This document shows positions 1 through 12,993 of a stretch of DNA of 64,000 nt, piece after piece; positions within the stretch are counted from its first letter, which is position 1; each line of letters opens with the position of its first letter. Under the pieces are notes generated by a model that did no database searches, had not been told where the DNA came from, and worked only from the letters and a program-made list of their open reading frames with translations. The translations under genes were made by a program, and so were the position numbers. This stretch comes from Dicaeum eximium. Taxonomy: Eukaryota > Chordata > Aves > Passeriformes > Dicaeidae. The DNA is taken from NCBI GenBank assembly GCA_013396995.1, contig VWZP01009941.1:62430-126429 (forward strand), in the 5' to 3' direction.

Positions 1-3000
1 CATAGTGATTAGATACCTTGGAAGAATAGGACCATTAAAAAAAATTCCATGGTAAAAATACAAGCTGAGGGAAGTTATCTGTGGGGTATGGCAGAGGAGG
101 GAGAGTGCTCAGAAAAGGAGCTGAAAATGAACATCCTGTGGTACTCAGTAGGTCTACAAAGAGAAGGAATAGTCTTTTGTAAAAACCTTGTGAGACCAAT
201 ACTGGTGTGCTACCTGCAGACCTTGTGCTCACATGGTAAAAGGAAGGTGGGAAGAACAGAATGTATGAGTGCAAGACACCATAAATTAAAACAAATTACT
301 GGCTACTGAAGGGCTCTAAATTAGAACTGATGGTTGGAAGTTGAAACCACAGAAATTTACACAGGAAGTAAAGTGCAGTTCCCAATACAGAGGGTAAGTT
401 AATGTGAAGTAAAAGGGCCAGGGAATTGATGGGGTTTTGTTTCTCAGTATCTTTAAATCAACATAAATCAGGGAATAAATTACTTGGACATATACATATT
501 TTTTTCTTAAGTTTGATGAATCTTTGATCCTAGATGAGTCACCACAGCTTGTAAGGGAATGTGCTGGTTTGTGCTTACTTGGAAAGGCAGTGTATTTAGG
601 GTTCAGAGTCTGTTTTGCCCCTAGTAGATTCACACAGACATTTTGATTTGTCAATGGGAAAAAGTATATAGGATAGTTAAAGGATATAGGATATAACAGG
701 ATCAAAGCCCAAGTGTCACATGAATAGCAGTAATTAAAATATTCTGATCTGAATGTAATGACAATGGCAGATTTTTCATTCCAAAGGTAATGCTGCTGAA
801 ACTTTTAATGCTTGCACATTTCTCTTCAGTTCTACTAAATGTGGGGCACTGAAATCCTTCTGTTTGAGGTAAGGACCACTTTCAATTGCAGGGAGATAAT
901 CTCTGCTTCACCAGTTTCCTTATGCTCCTTTGAGATGGTGTGGTTTCTAGCGCAGGTTTCCTGTGCCAATTCTGCCCAAGTCTGTTGTGATTTTTGATGC
1001 TGAAGAAATAACACTGCAGATGATCTTGAAGGTCACATGAAGGCAGGAGAAATGCAAAGCAGCATGACTTTGCATCCAACTGAAAGCTGATTGGGAAGAA
1101 AATGGTTGCAACTGGACAGCCTGTGTCCTGCTAGCCTAAACCTCATGGAGACAAATGTCTTTCTTCATCTAAAGTGTTAACATTTCTTACTGGAACTGTG
1201 CAAAGAAAAGAAATTAACCCCCCCTGTGGGATGTGATATTCTTTTAGCCAATATTACCATCTTTGTTTATCCACTCCTACACCACAGACCCTGAACATGT
1301 GCTACGTGTCCTTAGGCACCCATTGGTTAATTTACTTGTGCAGAGTAAGGCAACAAAATTATAATAATAAATTATGAAACATAGTACAACTGGAATAAAG
1401 ATGCTCTACAAAAATTCTTCCTGCTTTTTTTCCTTGGTATTTCTTCTCAGCCAGAGATATAATATAAAACTACAGGTCAAAGTATGGTCTGTCACATTAA
1501 TAAATCTTATGAGAAAAACTAAATAATTCATTAAAACAAATTAACAAGTTAATAAGGACAGAAGTGAGTTAAAATACAATAAAATATTATTAATACATCT
1601 CAGCCTGTATCTAGAGCCTGTTTAAAGTGAATCAATGCACAATTAATGGGAAGCTGAGCTCAAGTTTTTGTATGATTATGTATAAGGTAGATCATGCAAT
1701 ATCATCTAATCTGCAAGGCGTTTAATCTCTTTAGCACTTCTGAAATGAAGCTAAATGTGATCTGGACTTCAGAGTCCTCAGCTACTGCAGTGGTGGGAAT
1801 TTTAGAAGTAAGAGAAACTGGTAGTCAGAAAATAGCATATATTGTTGTGAGTCTACACTCCATAGCCTCCCACTGCAATTTCCTATCTTCATAGTTTTTC
1901 AGTTTAAATAGAAATATTTGTGTTGGAATAAAACCATCAGAATTCTGGATAAAATAATGACAATTTTAATTGTCACACATTTGTTTTGAATGTGTTGTTA
2001 GACCTATTATAACTGTAGCATTGATTAATGACATTTTCCTCTTTTTGTAATGGGATTTCTGTGGCTGCCAAAAATAAATTAATAAAGGAGACTGTTATGG
2101 AAGCAAAAGCTAAAGGCATTTTGAAGGCCAGGAAAATGTACTACAATGTAACCCTTCTGAGCTTTTTGGGTGAGAATTGGAGTCCTGCTGAGTGAACCCA
2201 TTTATGTGCTATCCAGGGAATGATGATTTCACTGGGACTTTCCAGACTCATTGAAGAAGCAGGTCTCCTCACTCTGAGATTTTTGCACAGCAACAATTTG
2301 ACATCTTGAAGTAAATACTGTGGTGTTTGTGTGACTTCAGTTTATCATGTGTTTTACATCCCTGTCACATAGGTAAATGATCCAAGAACCCAGAGAAATT
2401 CCTGATTTAAATAGACATCAAATACCAGGTGTAAAGCAAAGTTTTGTCAGTGAGAATATTGTCATATTTGTCTCCGAAAGAACTTACAGTCCATGCTTGA
2501 ACTTCTCTTTTGAGATAAGTCTTGGTCTTCTCAGGGGCAAGGCTGGGCTTTTCTGTCTCACAGTGCTGTGCTCCCTGAGGACTTTGCTAAGAGATCGCAC
2601 TTGGATTTTCTTTTTACTTCGGTGGATGTTGTGGAGATAAAAAGACTGAGCTGGCAGCAGGTCGTTGAGTTTTCACTGCTCCAGAGGAGACCACAACAAG
2701 AAGGAAAGCTGAGGCTAAATCTTGATTTCAAAGAAAGAGGGACATTTCTCTCTTCTGTTGTAATAAGCAGTGACAGCTGCAAATGCATACCCTGTCTTGC
2801 AATTTGTTTGCCTTTCCCCTATGCACAAGCACGACCCTTTCTGCTGCCTGATGTTAAATATTGGTAGCCCAGCCTGGGAGACAGCATGGCAGACAGCTCT
2901 GGACATAACCTCTAAGAGAAACCTCTAGGTCAGCTTGGTGAGTTGTGAGAAACAGGTGGCTCCTGAAAGCAGACATGTAGGGCTAGGAAGAGTACAGACA

Positions 3001-4705
3001 GGGGCATACAACCATTTGGTCCATGTCACCAGCACCTTCTGCACTGGAAAGATAGTATCTCCAGCAGAGTTGACTGTGAGGAAAACCAGGACCAAGTATT
3101 CTTTCTAGAATAATCTCCCAGCTTCCCTTCCTTGTGTCCATCCTGGTTTTATGAGGTACATCGTAAATCAGTGCCAGCAGCTCTGCCACAACAAAGCCCC
3201 AGTGGCTGCTCTGGGTGAAACCCATCTCTGTAGGGGCTGAAGTCAGAGTGATGTCATGTGTCTCCAGTGCCTTGTCCACTTGCCACTCAGGAAGAAATTA
3301 AGCTGTTTTCTGGATAGGTGCCCACAAAGGATGCAATAACTCTGCTCTGGACATGCCCTGTCTCAGTGTTGACCATAGAGAGGCTCAGATTCCTGACTTT
3401 TGGATAGCTGAGGAAGGTACTGCCACTTGTCCCCAGCAGCTGGAGGTTTCTAATACTGCTTCTCACAAAAGTTTTCCACCAAGGACTTGCTCCTCAGCAT
3501 GCACGTTGAGATGTACTAAATGCAGTAAATGCAATAGTACTTGACTTCCTGTCTAATACTAAGATATGATGGGACCAGCTTGAAACTCTCTTTTTGCCAC
3601 CTCAGGAGCAAAACAACAGATTCAGCGTGGGTCAGAAGACAGGAATACTCCATGCAAAGGGAGTCCTGGTCCCATGTAAAGGTGCTTTATATTTTCCCTA
3701 CTTAACTAACCCTATGGAAACTTCCAGGGTGCTCCAGACCCATGGAAGAGTCTCCCCTCTGTCTGCAGTTCAGCAGCTTGGGGCAGTAAGGGCAGAAGGA
3801 GCCTTCAGAGATGTGGGTCTCCCTGATGTGGTGCTGCTGCTAGTCAGCTTCATGGCAATTTTGGGTTTTCCTCCTATAGTTTTTTTTGAGACCTTTATCT
3901 GGGCTAACCTTCAGTCCAGTGGTGCAGATGTTCGTCAGTCTGCATTCCTTTGAAAAGAATGGGCTATTTGTAGGGCAGTGATTTTCTCCATTAAAAAAAA
4001 AAAAAAAAGAAAAAGACAAAACCCCTTATCCTTGAAAATGAAAAAGCATGCCTCTCCTACTCTGTCATCTCTTCTAACACTTTGCACTGAGGGTTAAAGG
4101 CGTGTCTCCATCTCCTCCCCAAATGTCTTTATTAATAGCTTTCAAATATTGGCCTCCTTAGGCCATGGACAGATGCAGCTCTGGACATGCTAGAGGCTGC
4201 ATAGCACTCAAGGAGATAAGACAGTTTAGTTTAACACAGCACGAATGATTCCAGCCTCAAGTCCCAATCAAAGAGATTTACAGCTGTTTTAAAAAGACAG
4301 TAACTTTGACTTGACTGGTGAAAGAATGCATGAAACCACTCTCAATAAAAGGTCTGGTTTTAGCAAGTAAATAAATATTAGAAGCAGAACACACACAACT
4401 TGATTGTTATTTCATTAGAAATTAGCATGGTAGCCTAATTGTAGCACACCACCAATATTTGTGCTTTTGGAATTTACAGTCAATACCCCATAAGACAGAC
4501 ACATCCTTTAGTTAAAACAATTATAAAACAGACATTGAAACAGATCTCCTTTGTCACCATTTAGGAACAATTTAATGCACTCTGTTCCTAATATTTTATG
4601 ATGCAGAAATTCTATTCCCTAATTTCCTTTTCAAGCCTCTATCCCAAAGGGGTTTTAATTTGATATTTTCTACTTTAATGTAAGAGACTTTGCTGAGCCC
4701 CTCCC
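1..4705. other. Non-coding flanking DNA
   Basis: AT-rich sequence with only short open frames that show no domain. Apart from an A16 tract nothing is recognised. The left edge is arbitrary. Confidence 0.6.
3993..4008 (+). repeat. A16 tract
   Basis: A run of 16 A followed by A-rich sequence. No retroposed sequence is recognised before it. Confidence 0.85.
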
Positions 4706-4990
4706 CGGATCAAGCCCTGGGAGAGGCATTAAAAAATCAGGACAAGCCTCCCGTCCCCTCTGCGGAGGGACAAAGGCGACCCCACGCCATGCGAGGGGTG
4801 CCTCTGCATCGATGCTAATGAAGTGGCCATCTGCAATCTGCATCAAATAATTATAAGTTGCCTCCCCTGACTGTGCTCCATGTGCTGGCACAGCCGGGTG
4901 GGAGGCGCACCGCGGGCTGCGGCTGCTGGTGCCCGAGCGCGGGGGCGGTGGGGGCTCGGAGCAGCGGATCATGTTCATCCCTTCACCACG
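4706..4990. promoter_or_regulatory. CpG-dense patch, candidate regulatory element
   Basis: About 19 CpG dinucleotides fall within 285 bases, in two clusters (4706-4812 and 4893-4990), in a window where CpG is otherwise rare. Between them is an AT-rich core (about 4812-4860) with CTAATGA and ATAATTATAA homeodomain-like sites and a CATCTG E-box. This layout suggests a CpG island or a conserved enhancer, perhaps of the flanking KCTD1 or AQP4 domain. The minus-strand open frame across it (5074-4670) shows no known domain. No splice structure is clear. Confidence 0.45.
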
Positions 4991-7754
4991 AGGCACACAA
5001 CCTGCTGAGCAGACAGGTGCTGGCTGTGCTGATGTCCATGGGCGATGAAGCCTGGTTGTCCTAGTAGCTGACATCTATATCTAGATCTATCTGGATTTTT
5101 AAACTGATACAACATGAAGAATGTCACTCTCTGTTACTGTATGTGTGTATCTTATGGATATCCTTTAAGCACAATGCCTTGACCATGTCTGCCCTGCTTT
5201 CTTCAGCTGATGGATTTTGCTATTGTAATGGGCTATTGTTTTCCACAGTTTTTTAAATTTATCCTTCAGTTCAAATGCTTCTGGACATGATTACAGTTAG
5301 ACTCTTTCCCCTGTACTTTAACAACTCTATTGTTTCTACTTATGCTTAAAAAAACTTTAGACTTCATCTTAATAAAGCTCAGCTATTGAAACCAAAGTAA
5401 ATTCTGCCTTAACATATTCAAAAACTTTAGAAGAAGCCTACAGAGCCAAGCATGCCTAAACCCTATTGATGTCACAGGGAACCTATTACATTACATGCAC
5501 TGCAGTAAGTTTAGTGCTTCCTTCTTTCTTCCTTTTTCTGCCTTGTATCTGGCTGCCTCTCTGCTGGTATTAAAAACATTTTGTTGGCTTTGTCTGGTCC
5601 AAAGTTTAAGTAAAGCAAGCATAAGCTTTTATAAAATATGTTCCCAATATTTTCTGTGAAAAACAAGGATGACGTAAATTTTTACATCAGTGTACTTTCC
5701 TCAGTAGTATTTGAGGCCTTGCTACAACAGAACTAGAGCCTGCTAGAGAAAAAGACAATTAGAAATAAAAGACAATTTTTTTTCTGTGAACAGAAAAAAA
5801 TTCCACTTAATTGAGTCTTCACTGTCTTGCTCACAAGAGGAAACAATTAAACTGTATGGTCAAAGGACTTTCAAGAAAACATTGGGGGTGTCACCCAAAG
5901 CAAGATTGGCAAGATAACTCTTATGTAGTCTTTGGTCCATTTTAGGTACGCAGCATCCTGTACCAAAGGCTTTTCTGTTCCAGACCAGAGCTGAAGTCAG
6001 AATGGGAAGACAACAGGGTGTTTCAGGTTTCAGCCTGGTTCTGGTTAGCTGTGGTCCTGCCCTGCTGATTGCCTGTGCTGGAGATCCAGATGGGGTCACT
6101 GGTGGGTGCACTGTGACTGTTCCCCATCTGCCTGTCCCCTCCTGGAAAAGCCAAGGCAAGCATTTTCTTGTAGTGCTGATGGTGACAGCCTTGGAGCAGC
6201 ACGGATTTGCATGGAGGTAGGGAGCTCTTGGTGTGTGATCACCACCTGCCAGCAGAGCTTTACAGAGGATAGGGTTAATGGGATGGCCCTCCTCTCTGTC
6301 AGCCCCTGGCAGGCACAGAAATGGTGACAACCATCCAGCTGTGCAGCTTCCCTTCCTGCCACCCTCAGGTCATGGAGCAGCTGAATCCAGGCCCAAGAAT
6401 ACTGCAGTTTTATAGCAGTGCCTGCACACACAAGGAGGGATAACTCTGGGCAAGTGGTCCTGTGAGATGATATCAGGCCCTTGTCTCAAAGCAGCTTTGT
6501 GCTGTACATCCTCACATATAATCTGGGACATGGGCCTTGTGTTTTGTTCCTCTCCCTTATTCTTCAGAAATCTTCCCTTGCCCACGAACGATATCTGGCT
6601 GACATACAGGGAATCCCAGGAACAGAAATCACTGTGGTATGCAGGAGTAGTGGCTAATCTGTTGGGATTGTACAGACATTGTCACATGCCTTTAAAACTC
6701 ACTTTCATCTTCTCCCTCCAGGCTGTTTTCAGCATCCTTGATACCCTTGTAGATAAATAAAGCTGGCAGAGAGACCACCTTTATAAACAATGAATTTTTC
6801 ATCTCTCTAGTAACCCATCTGACCCTGTGCAGGCTTGTCCACATTTTGTAGATACTCAGGTGAGGACTATAACAGCAGTGAAGACCTTGCAGCAGTCCTT
6901 TGCAGTGGAAAAGGCCAGCTAAAAATTGAAGGTAGCTTAGGACCTGGGGCACACTCCTTCTGCTTCTAGGATTGCAGCTGTCTTCCTAGGACTCCCTCCC
7001 TCAGGAGCTGCTTTTAGGGCTCTTGAGCTTAGCTGGTGCCAGAGCTGCCTTGCACCTGTGTCACAGCCCAGCCATTACTGAAAACAAAGAGAGAAAGATC
7101 ATCTTTCCTTCGAAGGAGATTTTAAAGTAAAATAAGTGGTTTTAGCTGGCAGGAGGCAGATCTTACAGACCACTCCCCTTGCAGGTGTGCAGCTGCCTCT
7201 CACCTTCCTCTCTCCCATCATCAAACAGATGGAAGTAAAGGGCTTGCAATCCAGACAGGTGTGAGAGAAAGGCTTCAGGGAGGGTCCAGGACAGAGGTAA
7301 CAACTTTAAATTGGCCTTTGGACAGAAACTCAGCTATACTTTGTGTTCTTCAGCCCCACCAAATGATCAAATGTGGCTGAAACATCCCTTCTTCTCCGCA
7401 GCTGTGAGGACTTAAAGAGCACAGCTCCGTTTCAAACACTGCCAAGGCCACAGGAGGAACTTGCCACAAGAACAGTCACCACAGTGGATGCTTGAGTTAA
7501 GTACAGAAAGGAGGAATTTGTGACAGGAAGGTGCTAATTCCAGGGCTGGCCATGGTAAGATATGGTTAGTAAATCCTGGTTGATGCATCCAGACAAAAGT
7601 TCCCACTGCAGCACACCATGTGAGAGGAAGGAACTGCTCATACACATATCACCGGTCAAACAAAAATCACTCCAAGTTTGACCACCAATGACCACTGAAG
7701 TACCCCCACACTCATTTCTGCTGCCTTCTACCAGAGGACTGCACATGAGACTTA
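4991..7754. other. Non-coding flanking DNA
   Basis: No gene or repeat is recognised. The 156-codon minus-strand open frame at 5860-6330 has no recognisable domain and overlaps equally long frames on the other strand. Confidence 0.55.
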
Positions 7755-7820
7755 ACAACAACCTGAAAGGAGGGTGTAGCCAGGTGGGAGGTGGTCTCCT
7801 CTCCCAAGCAAGAAGTAATT
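7755..7820 (+). mobile_element. CR1 LINE scrap
   Basis: About 65 bases ('acaacctgaaaggagggtg', 'tagccaggtgggaggtgg', 'ctcctctcccaagcaagaag') match an internal block of the avian CR1 3' region. The match then breaks off into T-rich sequence. Both ends are lost. Confidence 0.65.
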
Positions 7821-10800
7821 TTTTTTTATTATTATTTTTGGTTTTAAAGAGGTATATATCATTATCATTAGCAAAGAAACTATGCTTAAAGAACAATATT
7901 TGCTGCAAAGATTTGCAAGTCCTAATTCAATCCATTTGTATTAGTGGAAATATTTCCTGTGACTTCATTATGCCATGGATTGTTCTCTTGTTATAATACT
8001 GATCAAGATAATACTGATCAATAATGTCTGATCAAGAGCATCGTGGTTCAGGCATCACTGCAACAACTAATCCTTAAGTGGCTTTCTAGCAAATGGATTT
8101 ATCATACTAGAGCTGGGCTTGACAACTGAAATGTTGTGCAGAGAGATATCTGGTAATTTAGGGTACAAATCAACAGAAAGAAACATAGCAGCAGGTTTAC
8201 CTCTCTAAAGCAGCCTATGGTAGGCGGAAGCAAAATGCAGAGGAATGGATCCTACAGATGAACTGTCTGGCAGCTGGTGGCTGCCCTTGTACATATCTTT
8301 TTTTTGCAGAATGAGGTCACCTATAACCTAGATTTTACTGGCATCTCACTGTGGAAGTGTTTGCTGTGTTAGACAGCTCTTAACACCTGCAGTGTCAAAA
8401 TAAAGCCATTCTAGATGGAGAATATGCATTCTGCAGTGAAAAAAAACAATTATGTATATCTCACTCACCAGTTATTTAGGAAACTTAAAGATGAAAAACC
8501 CCACAGAGTTAGAGGAAGTTCATTACTTTATAATGAACTGCCAAAGTTGTCAGAAGCTCAGTGGCAAACACACAGAATAAAGAGAAAAAGCTCAGCAGAT
8601 TGAAAAAGGTTAGTAGCTTTTCTACAGGACTTTATATTTTGCTCCAGCATAAGTCATAAATATACAAACAAATGATCAGAAATAGTTTGGATTGAGGATT
8701 TTAGGGATATTGCTAATCTCCTTTGTATTAAGACATCCCATAATTGGCTGTATCAGTTAGTCAGATTTCTTCTACTGACATTCTTCTACTAACAAAGAGA
8801 AAATGAGCTGTCTGCTTTGTAGGGTATATTTGTCTAGAAATAGCAAGTTCAGTAGCAGGACAATAAGGTCCAAAATGCAAATCCAATCCTAAAAATGCCC
8901 TATCCTTCTCTTTACACCAAAGGTTATGGAATGCCAATGTAAAAGAACAAGAACATTTATTTGTCTTCAGGTGTGCACCAAGACAGCACCATCCCATAGT
9001 CATAGCAAAGGATCATCCCAGCCTGAATGAGCCAGCTTAGTATCACTTTTACCATTTTTACTTAATCTTTAGTTTGTTCCACGAGGAGGACACTAAAGAT
9101 GCCAGTTGAGCCAAATGTGTGTTTTGGGCATGAAGGCAAACATCTGCCTCCATCAGGTGGCTGGTGACTGCCAGTCATAACTGGTTCAACACAGTGAGCT
9201 CCAGGTGAATGTTTTCCTTTTCTTAACACACAAGGTCTCTGCATGATGCCAGATGTTGTCAAGGAACATAAACAACATTCTTCTGAAATATCTTCAGTCA
9301 TCTGAGTTATATGCATACATTCTTCTATTCAGTGGGAAATACACAACAAACAAAAGCTTGCAGCTGTATCCCCAGACTTTGATTTAACTGTTTAATTTAA
9401 CACCTTGTCTCCAGGTGTCTGATCTGCTGTTGGTATTGATTGATTGATTTGCCTGTTACTGCTTCCTATAATTTTATAAACATCCATTTCTCATTCATCC
9501 TCTCTGCTACTAAAATTTTATAAAAGAATAGAGAGACAGCCTTGGTGTTTCATGAGCTATAGTCACCACACACTGAGCAGGAATTTGTTAGGCAGGTCGG
9601 GGGTGTTGGTACAACCAGAGAGTGCCCACATGGAACACAAAGAGACAGTCAGTGTCAGCTGTGATAACTGGAATTCAGACTGAGGCTAATCTACTGTGTC
9701 TAATAAATATCCACCTTTGTAACAGCATCTTCCTGTCCTTGGAACATATGAGCTCCACAGAAACAGATGAGAAACTGGCCTCAATTTCTTTCCACACACA
9801 GCTCTGAACAAAAATGATGCAGGTTTGTTCTGATGGTATTTGTTAGGCAAAATTAGAAAGCAAAATTCAGAGATGTCGTTTATCAAGCACAGGGGAGAAA
9901 CCAGAAGAAACAGGGACAATAATCTTTCTTTCCTGCATCAGCATTTGCATTTTTTCTCTCCAGCAGATTTTGACAGAAAACATGTTAATGGGATCTGGGA
10001 ATGGTCAATTTTTTTTGCCAAACTCTGGCTAAAGGTGAACCTAGCACCTTTCATGACAATTTTTTTTTTCTGTCTGGCTAACAGTAATTCTGATCAACCC
10101 ATTCTGTGGTCAGGAAATAATTAAACCCAGGATGTGCTGTCAGGGATATACAAATTATTATTTTCCTTCTAGATATTAAGAAGGGATTAACTAGGACTCT
10201 TTCAAAAGATATTATTTCTATGTTTACAGAGAAATGAGTGTGATGGTTTTAACCTTTCAGGGTGTTTTTTCCCTTTTTGTTCCTTGTCTGCACTCAAAAA
10301 TAATTATGAGACTGTCCAAGGGGGAAAAACCTGAAACAACCACATGAACACCAAATTATGGTGGTAAAAGGAATGAGAGATTAATAGGAGGGGCTCACCC
10401 CTCGTTTATGCCTTTATGGTTTCCTCTAATGAGGTACAATGTTGGGTAACTGGTGTCATGTGTCATGTCATAATACATCATATCCATATCAGGGTCCATC
10501 TTGTCACACAGAGTAATAGGAGATGACAGATTCAATGGGACACCATCAGCCTAGAATTATTTTTTTAACTTTCATGTATAAAGATTTAAAATATATAAAA
10601 CATGCTGGTGATAAGTTAAAAAAGATGAGGAGAGAAAGAGGAGGGAACTGAGAATTGTCTACAAGACAGAAAGCAGGCCAGGGCAAAACTCAGGCAAGCT
10701 GGATCCATGTCACCTCAACCTGTGGGAGTAGCTTAGCAATAACACCTGAGCTGCTCAGAATTTGAACTCTAACTTTTGGGACTCTACCCACTCTAAATTA

Positions 10801-12529
10801 GAGTAGGTTCTAGTTAATTCTGTTATTTTTTGGTTTGGTCAACACCCAGAGAATTTGGATTCAGGAGTACATACATATTTCCAATTTCCTGCAAGTTCTT
10901 ATCTCAGAGTCTGTCTCTGAACAAAAGGTTTGTGCTTCCCAGTGCCAGGCCAGAGCTTGCTTCAGGAGGAGCTGAGGGGAAGGAAGGAAGGAATCAGAGC
11001 CCAGCTTTACACCTACTCAAGGGCCTGGGCAAGCTAAGGGCTGCACCAATGCAGCTGTGGCACGTTCACACCTGGCACTTGTGGTTTCTGCAGATCCTGC
11101 ATTAACTGATTTGCAGCCCCTGTTGCAGCAGCAGTGTGCACACAAGCATTAGCCACTGCTGACTAAGCTGTGGCCACACCACACTGCCATACTCCAGAAT
11201 ACTTCAACAGAGAATCTGGTCATGCACTGTGCATTGTCCTGCTGCTCCATGATGCTCTGCAGGGGACTTACAAGCTCGGGACTGAGCTGTTTATCTCCCA
11301 CCATTCCCCCAGTTTCATCCCACTGTACATCTATTGTGAGACAGACAATGTCATTTTCCAGGTGGCAGCATGGCAGAGACACTGCTGGGTGTTGTGGTCC
11401 TCATGGTGAGGAATACAGACAGGTGTGGCTTAGCTTACCTTCCCCCAAGCTGCAGTTTCAAGGCTTAGGACACCCCTTGAAATGCCTGAAATCCAGCATA
11501 TGTTCCTTTGGCACTTTTCTTCTGAGAAGCCCCATCTTCAGAGCCAAGCCAAGATATTGCTCTCTTGAGGCAGGATGCCCTTGATGACCTTCAGGGCCAC
11601 AATGTTTGAGCAACTGTCTCAAACTTCACTCCAAGTGCCAGACACAAATGACCATCCTTTCCTGGAGACTGGATAAATCATCCCCAGAGCAGCTGTCACT
11701 TCAGCCTCTCAGAGAGAATTGGTTTGCTGTCTGGGTGGAAACCTCTCACAGATTGTTTGGATAGAAGCAAGGAGTACCTGTGGTACCTGAGTGACTGAAG
11801 GACAGATTAAGTAGTCTAATAATAACTCTGATGGGTAGCAAGAAGTAGCTGACGTCATTGCAATGGTTTTATTTGCTCTGAAGGGCTTTGGTAAGCCTAG
11901 GAGTGAGACTTTCTGTGTGTCTGAGAAGGGAGGCTATAGGAGATGCTGAGCAAATAGAAAGGAAGCTTCCAGAAAAGGCTGCTCTATGCTCAGAGCATAC
12001 AGATGGGGATGTGTTGTGCTGCTGTAATACAACTGAAGATGACTGAAAATTATGCACATTCCTTTAGGTTTGGCTCTAATCCTAAATCTGTCCAATGTGC
12101 TCTTTATATGTGAGTTTAGCAGTGCACATACTGCAGTTCATGTAGGGATTTTTGTTTGCTTTGTCACAGATTTTATTGCACTAAAAGCTGGTGTTTTAAT
12201 GCTTATAAGGTGGAACTGTAATTGTAAAGATGTTTTAACTATAAACAAAACTAGATGTGTGTTCTGTATATAATAACTAAATGTGTGTTGAGTATATAAA
12301 TAACCAGACAAAGTTGGAAACTCTATCATCTTTATACAAAAGATTTCGTAGTGATTGCTTTTATTTTAAGCTACACAATATAGAAAAGCAAACACTTCCA
12401 AGCTTAAAATTTTAAAATTGTGTCTGTGCATGTTGCTCAGGAATACACTGTTTCTTAGGGTTTGGGAGAAGGACATGTCTCTCCTATTAGAGTAAAATCC
12501 CTCTCAACCATACTCAGAATTGTGTATTT

Positions 12530-12531
<2 letters not shown>
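7821..12531. other. Non-coding flanking DNA
   Basis: Nothing gene-like is seen. A small local duplication ('ataatactgatcaa' twice, about 7994-8022) is present. Confidence 0.55.
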
Positions 12532-12560
<29 letters not shown>

Positions 12561-12617
12561 CTATGTTGGTTGTCCAAAAACCTTTTTCTGATTTTTTTTT
12601 TTTTTTTTTTTTTTTTT
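12532..12617 (+). repeat. Two long T tracts
   Basis: A run of 29 T (12532-12560) and a run of 26 T (12592-12617), separated by 31 bases of mixed sequence. No retroposed unit or target duplication was recognised around them. Confidence 0.9.
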
Positions 12618-12844
12618 GTTACAGTGTGCAGCTACCAAAAACCTATTCCAGGTCACTGTGGCAAGAAAGGTTCATCCTAATCTCCTGGGGGAGGCATCCA
12701 ATACAGGTGATGGAGTGCAAGGAGTTTGTGACAAAGAACTTGACTGAACATGAAGAAGCAACACAGATTCTGTCTTAACAGAAATTATAGCATGGACAAG
12801 AAGGACATTGTCTTTTTTTCCTCATTTTTCCCTAGCAGGATCTG

Positions 12845-12993
12845 CGGTGCGGTGGGGTGGGTGCTAACGCTGATTTAACACCTGTCTCCACCCCCAGCCG
12901 GATGAAAGGGGACTCAAGAGATGACATGTCCAAGGAATTCGCCTGTGCATTCCAGGGGCGGCTCACACAATGGTGGGAGAGGCGCTGAGCCGC
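12845..12993. promoter_or_regulatory. Small CpG-enriched patch
   Basis: About 8 CpGs in 150 bases, with GC-box-like 'ggggcggctc' and 'gcggtggggtggg' motifs. It could be a regulatory element, but base composition is the only support. Confidence 0.25.

Noticed and set aside
4670..5074. 134-codon minus-strand open frame over the CpG patch
   Set aside because: Its length is explained by the GC-rich, stop-poor sequence. No recognisable domain or splice framing; a KCTD1 first exon was considered but not recognised.
5860..6330. 156-codon minus-strand open frame
   Set aside because: Equally long frames overlap it on both strands, and the product has no recognisable motif.
10250..10520. Second ERV LTR suggested by 'tgtgatggttttaacc'
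   Set aside because: Only the opening resembles an avian LTR; no TATA, poly(A) signal or matching 3' end follows.
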